From assembly GCF_900101395.1 (NCBI RefSeq), contig NZ_FMZO01000012.1, positions 64,451 through 128,450 on the forward strand: a stretch of 64,000 nucleotides of DNA, written 5' to 3'. The position numbers were made by a program, and so were the translations under genes. This DNA is from Niabella drilacis (GTDB taxonomy: Bacteria; Bacteroidota; Bacteroidia; Chitinophagales; Chitinophagaceae). Under the pieces are notes generated by a model that worked only from the letters and a program-made list of their open reading frames with translations, made no database searches and was not told the origin of the DNA. Of the stretch, positions 53,808 to 61,927 are shown piece by piece (within the stretch, counting starts at the first letter, position 1; every line of letters starts with the position of its first letter).

Positions 53808-54131
53808 CCCGAACGTTCGCATGCGCGTCAAGTTAAGCAACGAACCCCAAATGGGGTTATGACGGTATAGCCGGTGGTGTAACCGCCGGTTGGTTTACGA
53901 GCGGTTTGCATTGAACCCCGACGGGGTTCAACCATGATGTTGATCATGAACCACGCATGAAATGCGTGGCTCATCAATTAAAACCCCTTGCGGGGTTATC
54001 ATGGCAGCGGCCCCGGGAAAAGCTCCGGTTTGACGGCAGGTTATATATAGAACCTGTACCAATACTATGACATTGTTACCCGCAATCACCTACTGGCCAA
54101 AATTAACCTGACGCATAGGCGAAGCTTCGGG
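53808..54131. mobile_element. 324-bp element, same terminal repeat family
   Basis: The left end 53808-53830 is identical over 23 bases to the reverse complement of the right end of the element at 43944-44684. The right end 54109-54131 (TGACGC...GAAGCTTCGGG) matches the inverted repeat at 18 of 23. The interior has four hairpins: 53843-53858, 53913-53929, 53951-53969 and 53982-53997, three of them of AACCCC/GGGGTT type. The gap 53621-54152 contains no gene. Confidence 0.55.
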
Positions 54132-54152
54132 ATCGGGATTCACATTTTCAAA

Positions 54153-56498
54153 TCACTTCCGGGTCCCCCATGCTTTATTGGGCTCCGGCCCGAGGGCAAT
54201 ATTCATCGTGCCGCCATTGGCAAAACGGCTGAATGGGAATTCAAAACGGTTCCATAGCTTCCCGTTCAGCAATACTGACTGGATATAGGTATCATCAACC
54301 CCAGCAGCGGGTACCCTTGTCCGGATCTGAAAGGTTTTGTTATTGGGCAAATGAAAAACGATCTTACTAAATACCGGTGAGGTGATCTCAAGCGAAGGAC
54401 CCACATCCGCCAGGCCCTGCACATCAAAGAGCCCCAGGGCCATCAGCGCGCTTAATGCGCCCATTTGTCCCTGGTCTTCATCGCCCCGGTATCCGGCAGA
54501 AACGGTGGTATCTCCAAAAGTGAGCTCTTTTACCTGCCGTACCCAGTACTGCGTTTTCCAGGGAGCCCCGGCATGGCTGAACAAATGGGCCATATGACAT
54601 CCCGGCTGGTTATCATAATCGACCCAGGCCCATCCATGCGCCCCGTGCTCCGCTGCAAAGCCGGTGCCTGTAGCGCTTTTGAAACGCGCTTCCAGGTTTT
54701 CTATAAATGACGCTGCACCGCCCCTGGCCTGTATAAGCGCTTTGATGTCCTGGGGCACATAGTAGCTGTAGATGGCGGCGTTTGACTCAATAAAGCCAGG
54801 GGTAGCAAAACCACCGCTATTGGCTGTTGCTACCGGATCAAAGGGTTTGAGCCAATGCCCCAATGTATCTTTGGGACGCATATAGCCACTGGAGGGGTCG
54901 TACACATTGCGCCAGTAGCCGGCCCTTTTCATAAACGGGCCGTATACTTCATTTTTCCCCATGCTCCGGGCCATCTGGGCAATACACCAGTCCTGGTAGG
55001 CATACTCAAGGGTCATGGCTGTGCCTCCACGGTGAAACCCATCTCCCCGGGAGCTGATCTCATAAGGTACATATCCATATTGAAGATACCAGTCAATGCC
55101 GCCACCGCCGGGTTTATTTCCGGCCTCATACCCGGCCCGGTCCCTTATTCCCCCGGGGAATGCATTTTTATAAGCGCCGGCCAATGCTTCTTCTTTATTG
55201 AAGCGGGACTGCCCTGTTTGCATCAGCGCAGCCAGCAAGGGAGTAGTCTGGTCACCTACCATTACATAGCAGAGTGCCCCACCCCAGGATTCCCTGGCCA
55301 GAACGCCTGCATTGCGGTAATAGCTGAGAAAGGTTTGCGCCAGGTCGTTGCCATAATCCGGGTATACCATGGACCACAGGATATTCAGGTTCCACTGCGT
55401 TCCCCATAGTCCGTCGGCATCCATAAAATGCCAGGCGGGTGCCCCTTTTGATGTGAGCGGTACGTTGCGCACGATCGAAACAGGACCGGTATTATCGATG
55501 TACTGTCCATTCACATCCTCGGATATTCTTCTTCCAATCGCAGTATGCATCAGGTCCGTGTAAAACTTTACTTGTTGCTTCCGGGTGCCCCCGCTTACCT
55601 CGATCCGCCCGAGGTAGTCATTCCATGCCTGCTTTGCCCTTGCCACCGCTTTTTCAAAATCAGCATCGGGCATTTCCTTATCAAGGTTCATCCGCGCGTT
55701 TTCCATACTTACAAAGGAGATGCCCACCTGCAGCAATACCTGTGCTCCTTTTTTAAGGTTGTAATAGCTGGCATATACCCCGGCTTTGCGATCGCTGGTG
55801 AGCGTGCCGTTTACGAGCTCCTGTGCTGTTGAATCGGTAGCGGATGCCCCCCAAAAACTGAGCTTATCAAAGGGTTTGCTAAACCGCGCTACAAAATAAA
55901 CAGTGCAGTTCTTCTTTCGCCTGAAGGTGGGCGCCATCAGTGAATATCCTTCTATTTCCCTATTGCTTTTCTTCCGGGCATAGCCCCATAACATTTTTAC
56001 CGGGCCCAGCGCGGCCGTAAGGTCCATAATGACATGCGCCTCCTTTGCCGCCGGGAACGTATACCGGTGAAAGCCGGTGCGCTGCGAGGCAGTCAGCTCC
56101 GCCGTAATGCCATAGTCTTCCAGCAGGAGCTTATGATAGCCGGGCTTTGCGACTTCCCCCTTATGACTTAACCGGCATTTGGAGGCTTGTAGCCCCTGCA
56201 ATGCCTTACAGGGCCCCACTACGGGCATAACGGGAATGCCTGCCGTTTGCGTATTATGCACATGACTGAAATTAAGGATATAGGGGTCATTGTACCGGTA
56301 CCCGGCATTCCACAGATCGCCGTGATGCGTATCCGGGCCCAGCGCTACCATGCCGTAAGGCAGGGAGGCCGCAGCAAAAAAATCGAACCGGGGCTTCACT
56401 GTATTTACGAGCGGATTGGCCAGGTCGGCCGGCCGCTGCGCCGATCCGGTTGCCGGTAACAATAGACCAAGATATACCAGGAAGTTCTTTATTTTCAT
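54153..56498 (-). CDS. GH92 alpha-mannosidase, secreted
   Basis: ATG 56498 (MKIKNFLVYLGLLLPATGSAQ) gives 781 residues with a signal peptide. The N-terminal beta domain has PRFDFFAAASLPYGMVALGPD and SHVHNTQTAG. The (alpha/alpha)6 domain has GLWGTQWNLNILWSMVYPD and GDEDQGQMGALSALMALGLFDV, the GH92 calcium/catalytic region in which the usual sequence is GNxDxGQM. GH92 enzymes are calcium-dependent exo-alpha-mannosidases. A Met at 56636 lies upstream of the signal peptide and is rejected. A second GH92 copy lies at 63718-64000. Confidence 0.88.
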   Translation of the reverse strand: MKIKNFLVYLGLLLPATGSAQRPADLANPLVNTVKPRFDFFAAASLPYGMVALGPDTHHGDLWNAGYRYNDPYILNFSHVHNTQTAGIPVMPVVGPCKALQGLQASKCRLSHKGEVAKPGYHKLLLEDYGITAELTASQRTGFHRYTFPAAKEAHVIMDLTAALGPVKMLWGYARKKSNREIEGYSLMAPTFRRKKNCTVYFVARFSKPFDKLSFWGASATDSTAQELVNGTLTSDRKAGVYASYYNLKKGAQVLLQVGISFVSMENARMNLDKEMPDADFEKAVARAKQAWNDYLGRIEVSGGTRKQQVKFYTDLMHTAIGRRISEDVNGQYIDNTGPVSIVRNVPLTSKGAPAWHFMDADGLWGTQWNLNILWSMVYPDYGNDLAQTFLSYYRNAGVLARESWGGALCYVMVGDQTTPLLAALMQTGQSRFNKEEALAGAYKNAFPGGIRDRAGYEAGNKPGGGGIDWYLQYGYVPYEISSRGDGFHRGGTAMTLEYAYQDWCIAQMARSMGKNEVYGPFMKRAGYWRNVYDPSSGYMRPKDTLGHWLKPFDPVATANSGGFATPGFIESNAAIYSYYVPQDIKALIQARGGAASFIENLEARFKSATGTGFAAEHGAHGWAWVDYDNQPGCHMAHLFSHAGAPWKTQYWVRQVKELTFGDTTVSAGYRGDEDQGQMGALSALMALGLFDVQGLADVGPSLEITSPVFSKIVFHLPNNKTFQIRTRVPAAGVDDTYIQSVLLNGKLWNRFEFPFSRFANGGTMNIALGPEPNKAWGTRK

Positions 56499-56539
56499 TT
56501 TTGTTATTTTGGATCTGTAATGCTGCGAATGTTCTTTCT

Positions 56540-56713
56540 GTTTTAACCGCGAGGAATACGCGAAGTTCACAACGTTATATGATTCGTTCCTTTGCGGTTC
56601 CATTTTAACCGCCCATTTTAACCGCCAGGGGCGCAAGGATTCCGCTAAGTTCGCAACGCTATTTGATACCTCCCTTTGCGGTCATTGCGGAGCCCTGGCG
56701 CACATTGCGGTTA
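56540..56713. repeat. imperfect inverted repeats of TTAACCGC/GCGGTTA type
   Basis: The block carries several TTAACCGC and GCGGTT(A) motifs. One pair (56543-56550 with 56594-56599) encloses about 45 bases. Another is GCCAGGG (56624-56630) with CCCTGGC (56693-56699). Sequences of this kind are widespread dispersed repeats in bacteria. It fills the gap between the GH92 and the oxidoreductase gene. Confidence 0.45.
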
Positions 56714-56755
56714 CCTGTAAAACACGCTTAGCCGTTCTGCTTTAACCGTAGAGGG

Positions 56756-58063
56756 CTACAGCTTCCAATCTCTGCGAATGCTCGCTTTTACTAGGGCATT
56801 GGCTTCCTTATCCTTTACAAACTGCTCGGCAACCGGGTCCCAATGCAGGGGCCGGTTTAGCCAATACGCAATATTGGCAATACAACAAATGCTGCTGGTA
56901 CGGTGCCCCGTTTCCACATCACAGATGGGTTGCTTATGATTACGGATCCCATCCAGCCAGTCCATATAATGATCATTGCTCTTATATAACTGTGTTTCGT
57001 TCGGCCGTATCTGTGCGGTAACGATATTGGCCGGGTCGGTATCAAGATAGCCCCTGCTTACATCCAGCTTTCCTTTTGTGCCTATGAACCGTACGCCAAA
57101 ACCACGTCCAAAATCGAGGTGCTTCATTACCACATGGTTCGCATATAACATGGTCAGCTGCTGGTACTCCCTGCCATCCGGCGGAAAATAAAGGACGGGG
57201 GCACTCCGGTCCATACCCAGTGCCCATTGCGCAATATCGAACATATGCGCGCCCCAGTCGCTCAGGATGCCCCCGCCATACTCTTTATAAAAACGCCAGT
57301 TGGGATAGATATCCTTTTCAACAGGAGGCGATAATTCTGCATTGAACGGGCGGTACGGAGCCGGCCCTACCCACAGATCCCAGTTCAGGTTTTTTGGGAT
57401 GGCCTGTCCCGGCAGGTAATCCGGGATGGCCGCTGTACCTACATTTACATGCACTTCCTTTACATCGCCGATATAGCCGTTGCGCACCAACTCACAGGCA
57501 TGCCGGAAATTTCCGGAAGAGCGCTGCATGCTTCCCGTTTGAAGAATGATCTTATTCCTCTTTACGGCATTAACCATGGCCCGCCCTTCTTCAACCGAAT
57601 GCGCCAACGGTTTTTCGCAATACACATGTTTGCCGGCGTTGGCACTCATGATGCTGGCTACCGCATGCCAATGATCGGGCGTGGCAACCACAACAGCATC
57701 GATATCCTTACGATGCAACATGTCCCGGAAATCGGCATAACCCGTAAATGTGTGTGCCCCCAATGCAGCCTTGTTCTTTTCGCCGATCCTGGCGGCATTG
57801 GTTTTGAAGAGGTCCAGTTTTTGCGAATCCACATCAGCACCCGCAATTATTTTTGCTTTCCCCGAAAAGTATTGTGCCAATAAGCGCGACTGCTTCCCCG
57901 TGCCGATAAAACCCAAGGTGATCTGATCGCTGGGTGCGGTAAACCCGCGGCCGCCTCTTACAAAACGCGGTACGATCGTAAATGCCAGAGAGGCTTTTGC
58001 CCCGTTTTTCAGGAATTGCCTGCGATTTGGCAGTGCAGCGTTCCCTTGTATGTCTTGTTTCAT
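56756..58063 (-). CDS. Gfo/Idh/MocA family oxidoreductase, secreted via Tat-like signal
   Basis: The product has 435 residues. The signal NRRQFLKNGAKASLAFTIVP has the twin-arginine pattern. The Rossmann domain has ITLGFIGTGKQSRLLA, and VVVATPDHWHAVASIM and HVYCEKPLAHSVEEGR are the family motifs (EKP lysine). The C-terminal domain has WGAHMFDIAQWAL with the catalytic histidine position. These NAD(P)-dependent enzymes oxidise or epimerise sugars, and some act as retaining glycosidases (GH109). Export of a cofactor-bound enzyme fits Tat. It lies 51 bases after the DUF5054 gene in the same direction. Confidence 0.9.
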   Translation of the reverse strand: MKQDIQGNAALPNRRQFLKNGAKASLAFTIVPRFVRGGRGFTAPSDQITLGFIGTGKQSRLLAQYFSGKAKIIAGADVDSQKLDLFKTNAARIGEKNKAALGAHTFTGYADFRDMLHRKDIDAVVVATPDHWHAVASIMSANAGKHVYCEKPLAHSVEEGRAMVNAVKRNKIILQTGSMQRSSGNFRHACELVRNGYIGDVKEVHVNVGTAAIPDYLPGQAIPKNLNWDLWVGPAPYRPFNAELSPPVEKDIYPNWRFYKEYGGGILSDWGAHMFDIAQWALGMDRSAPVLYFPPDGREYQQLTMLYANHVVMKHLDFGRGFGVRFIGTKGKLDVSRGYLDTDPANIVTAQIRPNETQLYKSNDHYMDWLDGIRNHKQPICDVETGHRTSSICCIANIAYWLNRPLHWDPVAEQFVKDKEANALVKASIRRDWKL

Positions 58064-58114
58064 TTTTATGAATGATTTTAATAATGAACGGCTGACGAAA
58101 TGAGCGGGAACGCA

Positions 58115-60763
58115 TTATTCCAGTATCATCGACAGGGGCGCCAATGCCTTTAGCGCTACCACTATTTTCCCGGCTTTCACGTTCAGTCGTTCGCCCGTTG
58201 GCACCCCTCTTAAGTTCACCAGCCGGGCATGTTTAAAGGAACTCCCCTGGGGCAGTTGAACCACTGCCGGACCCGCAATACCAGCCTGCTCCCATAAACG
58301 CAGAAGGGTGCCTTTGTTGCCATCCGGGTCATTGCCAAAGGCGGTTACCAGCACTCCTTTGCGGGAAACGGCCACCCCCTGCTGTATTGCGGGAAGCGTT
58401 CCTCCTTTATTTTCAACTAATGCCGCCATTAATGGCAAACGGGCCTCCCATCCATGCACCGTAAGATCTTCCGTTTTGTTTGCCTGCTGCTTTACCGGCC
58501 AAAAGCGTACCTGCTCCGACCAGGATCCCTCCTGCCATAACGGAAAATTCGTATTCCACATATTATTATACAGGTTTACAAACACAGAGGGCCGCTTTGG
58601 TGTAAAGTTCAGATCCCAGCGCCAAAGCCCGGGTTCATCCAGCGAAACCAGCGGTGCATCCACGGGGCAAAGCGCCATACTGTTATTACTGCCCCATAAA
58701 GCAACGCCGGTTGTAACTGCGTTCAGGTAATGATTCGTACCCGGTACAATATCCCTGGCGGGGTTTACCGGGCCTCCCAAACGCCCCAGCATAAACTCCG
58801 GATCGTTAACCGCAAAAGGAAAACAAAGCCAGCCGCCCTCCGGATGCTTGTCCGGCGTTTTATCCGCCACCTCCCAGTTTACATCAATATAGGGCATCGC
58901 CCTGGGAAAAGTAAACCGGATGCTGTACCGGCCGGCCAGTCCGTTGGTATCATCGGTGGTTAATACAATCTCATCGGATACACCGGAGCTAAAGTGCTGC
59001 ATTTTCCAGTTGCCCGGCGTTGTAGCGCGATAGGGTTCCTGCAGGGTATCCGGCATCCCCGGCTTGCCGATATCATTTAATGCCCAGCCCCCGGATAAAC
59101 GGGAATACTTATTAAAAAAACGGTCGTACACTTCCTTTTTGCTGAACCGCTCATGCAGGAACTGGCCCAGCATATATTCGCTATTGGGGTCCTTCAGTTC
59201 CCGGCCGGTCTGCTTATCCGTAAGGGAACGGATACCGCCTTTATCCAGGTCAAAGACCGCAATAAAATAAGGTGTTTCAATTTTTGTGGTACCGGATTTC
59301 AACGGGATGGCCTTTGTTATCCGGTAAGGAATGGTTTTATACCCGTTGGCCGGCACATCTGCTACGTACAGCTGCTCCCCGTTCACCTGCACCAGCCCGG
59401 ATCTTTTCCAGGGCAGGGCATTGTATACCAGGACGCTCTTGTCCTTTGTTTTTACCGATGCTGCAAGCTGGTTCAACCGGGCATCCAGCTCCCGGTGCAC
59501 AATCTGTGAGGCCTGATGGGCATAGGCTTTGTGATCTTCATAAGATTGCAGCCATTTGCGCTTGCTGCCCCTTGCCAGTTTGGTATAGTCCCCATCGGCT
59601 GGTACCGGTTCCGCATCCTTTTCTTTGAGCCACTGTTTCCACGCTGCGCCGTATACATAGCGTGGCCCATACTCTGCATTCATTCCCCAGGTATGTTCGC
59701 CATACAACAGGCTTTGCTCGTAGGCTTTATCCAACGCGCTGTCAACCGGCGCAGGGTGCAATCCCCATAGCCGCAGCTGCGCGTCCAGTACCTGTAATGC
59801 AGGCTCCAGCGGTCTTGCGTTGCGGGCTTCCTTTGAGGCCTGAGGCATCGACATCAGCCCATGGATCCAGGTATCCGGCATATCCCCGCGCACCACCGGC
59901 AATTGCGGCTTTTCTGAAAGCACCGCACGGGCAAAATCATCGAGGGTACCGAAATGTATCTTTACGCCCGGCATTTTTTCTTCATACTGTTTGCGCCATT
60001 TCGCTACTTCTGCAGGAGTGGGCGGGCCATGATTATCGCCCGTCATGATCATAGAAAGGTAGTTGCGGCAGGGCCAGTCGGCCGGAGGAAAAAGGCTGCT
60101 GCCATAATCAATATTATAAGCGCAGAGGATCCTGGACCCATCCGGCCCCTGCCACCAGAAAAGCTGTGGTACCCGCGGATACTGACTGGCGGGGTTTACG
60201 CCGATGTGCAGGAATTTGATGCCTGCATGCTCCAGCAGCGTGGGCCATATCCAGCTGTGCGAGGGCACATCGGTCATTTTGCCGGCAATGGGAAGAGGAA
60301 GCTTATAAGTACGGCTTACGCGGGCCGCATAGTTCAGGCCCCGTACAAGGTCTTCCAGTTCCTGCGACTCTGTATGCATCGAAAACGGCAATGCATGGGC
60401 CGACAGGCGTCCTTCCCTTATGGCCTGCTCTATACGCTGTTTCCGTGCAGGATCCTGCTGCGGACCCAGGATCTGTGCCCAAAGCGGCCATCCCGGCACC
60501 GTCCACACAAAACGCTGCGCTGCGGGCAGCTTACTGTTTTCATCTACGATCTTCAATGCATTATCCATCATCTCCGTACGATACCGGTGAAATACATTGG
60601 CGGCCTGGTCTGTAAAGCCCAGGTCAAAATGCGTTTTTACAACGATCCATATATCGGTCACCTGCTGCCCGGCAGGTTTTGTCTGCGCGCTTACCAGCAG
60701 GGGCATCCCTGCTGCCAGTACTAATAAAAGCCGGAAAAAAAGGCGGCAATATCTAATCTTCAT
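58115..60763 (-). CDS. GH38-like glycosidase (DUF5054), secreted
   Basis: The product has 882 residues with a signal peptide (LLLVLAAGMPLLVSAQ). DIWIVVKTHFDLGFTD carries the His-x-Asp zinc motif of GH38-type alpha-mannosidases, and further motifs include HALPFSMHTESQELEDL and DVPSHSWIWPTLLEHAG. The C-terminal half is beta-rich, like the GH38 C-terminal domains. DUF5054 proteins are of unproven activity. The mannose genes around it suggest an alpha-mannosidase or related enzyme. Confidence 0.75.
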   Translation of the reverse strand: MKIRYCRLFFRLLLVLAAGMPLLVSAQTKPAGQQVTDIWIVVKTHFDLGFTDQAANVFHRYRTEMMDNALKIVDENSKLPAAQRFVWTVPGWPLWAQILGPQQDPARKQRIEQAIREGRLSAHALPFSMHTESQELEDLVRGLNYAARVSRTYKLPLPIAGKMTDVPSHSWIWPTLLEHAGIKFLHIGVNPASQYPRVPQLFWWQGPDGSRILCAYNIDYGSSLFPPADWPCRNYLSMIMTGDNHGPPTPAEVAKWRKQYEEKMPGVKIHFGTLDDFARAVLSEKPQLPVVRGDMPDTWIHGLMSMPQASKEARNARPLEPALQVLDAQLRLWGLHPAPVDSALDKAYEQSLLYGEHTWGMNAEYGPRYVYGAAWKQWLKEKDAEPVPADGDYTKLARGSKRKWLQSYEDHKAYAHQASQIVHRELDARLNQLAASVKTKDKSVLVYNALPWKRSGLVQVNGEQLYVADVPANGYKTIPYRITKAIPLKSGTTKIETPYFIAVFDLDKGGIRSLTDKQTGRELKDPNSEYMLGQFLHERFSKKEVYDRFFNKYSRLSGGWALNDIGKPGMPDTLQEPYRATTPGNWKMQHFSSGVSDEIVLTTDDTNGLAGRYSIRFTFPRAMPYIDVNWEVADKTPDKHPEGGWLCFPFAVNDPEFMLGRLGGPVNPARDIVPGTNHYLNAVTTGVALWGSNNSMALCPVDAPLVSLDEPGLWRWDLNFTPKRPSVFVNLYNNMWNTNFPLWQEGSWSEQVRFWPVKQQANKTEDLTVHGWEARLPLMAALVENKGGTLPAIQQGVAVSRKGVLVTAFGNDPDGNKGTLLRLWEQAGIAGPAVVQLPQGSSFKHARLVNLRGVPTGERLNVKAGKIVVALKALAPLSMILE

Positions 60764-60814
60764 ACGTATATTCTTTTTTAAACCCTGGTAAAATAAAATT
60801 GGTGGCCATGTCGT

Positions 60815-61927
60815 TTATGGCTCCAGCTGCTTTAGCGCAAACGCATAGGCGCCCAGGGCAATGGCCCGGCTGGTGCCTGTCTTTGTTAATGCTACTCCTG
60901 ATTTTTTTGTACACTGGTACAGGGCCTGTTTGCCGGTGCCCGGCACGGCCACCATTTTTACATCGTCTTTTAAAAATGCAGCCCGGTCACCGGCGTCTTC
61001 CAGGTTATGCACCTGCATGGGCAAACGCGGTACCGGCACCCCGTTGAACGAGGAACGTGCACTGTTCATCTCCGCCATCAGAGCCGGTAAAATAAATTCG
61101 TGGGCATGGGCCAGGCCACCGCCTATTACCACCAATCCGTCGATGGTGTTTAGCATTTCCGCAATCGTAAACCCGGCCGCCCGGCCCAATTCGTGGAAGG
61201 TATCAAGGGCTGCATCCCGGTTTCCGGCCCGGGAGCCTTTCGCAATTTCATAAATATCCTTCGGGCTAAAATGATCTGTGGCACCAGACCGCTCTGCATA
61301 CGAACGCTGCACCGCGGCCACCCCCACACCGGCCTCCGCTATCACCCGGCGATCCTTCCTGCCAGCCGCACACCAGATCTCGCCGCCGCAGCCATTATCA
61401 CCCGTTAACAGGGTACCGTTGATGACTACCCCGGACCCAAACCCGGTACCCAGCGTAAGGGCTACCAGGTTTTTATATTGCCGCGTGCTTCCCGCATGCC
61501 TCAGTTCTGCATTCAGCGCGGGCAGCAATCCTGCCAGGGCCTCTCCATAGGCAAAAAGATTGCCATCGTTATTGATGAACACCGGCATCCGGAACTGCGC
61601 TTCCAGGAAGGGGCCCAACGCAACGCCTCCTCTAAAGGAAGGAAAATTCGGCAGGTCGCCAATGATGCCCCGTTCATAATCCGCCGGCCCGGGAAATGCA
61701 AAACTAATGGCTGCGGGCTGCGTCTCCAACCCGGCCATGACCCTTGTAAAACCGGCAACGATCACCGAAAGGCAGTTTTCCAGGTCAACCGTATCCGCAG
61801 GCAGTGTAAGCGGCACAATGATCTCACGATTGCCCTGCATGGCGCCAAACACAAAATTGGTGCCCCCTGCATCCAGTGTCAATACGACTCTTTGATCTTC
61901 TTCAAACATCGATATTCCTTTTTTCAT
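60815..61927 (-). CDS. ROK family sugar kinase
   Basis: The product has 370 residues. The ATP-binding strand is VVLTLDAGGTNFVFGAM, followed by ISFAFPGPADYERG, INNDGNLFAYGE with the catalytic Asp, and LTLGTGFGSGVVING. The usual ROK zinc motif CGCGxxGCxE is not present; only CGGEIWCAAGRK is found in its place. It would phosphorylate a hexose (mannose, glucose or fructose). Its start overlaps the end of the isomerase gene by four bases (translational coupling), so a mannokinase-like role is likely. Confidence 0.88.
   Translation of the reverse strand: MKKGISMFEEDQRVVLTLDAGGTNFVFGAMQGNREIIVPLTLPADTVDLENCLSVIVAGFTRVMAGLETQPAAISFAFPGPADYERGIIGDLPNFPSFRGGVALGPFLEAQFRMPVFINNDGNLFAYGEALAGLLPALNAELRHAGSTRQYKNLVALTLGTGFGSGVVINGTLLTGDNGCGGEIWCAAGRKDRRVIAEAGVGVAAVQRSYAERSGATDHFSPKDIYEIAKGSRAGNRDAALDTFHELGRAAGFTIAEMLNTIDGLVVIGGGLAHAHEFILPALMAEMNSARSSFNGVPVPRLPMQVHNLEDAGDRAAFLKDDVKMVAVPGTGKQALYQCTKKSGVALTKTGTSRAIALGAYAFALKQLEP

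Noticed and set aside
53843-53997. CRISPR array in the hairpin region
   Set aside because: The hairpins differ in sequence and spacing and there are no uniform repeats or cas genes.
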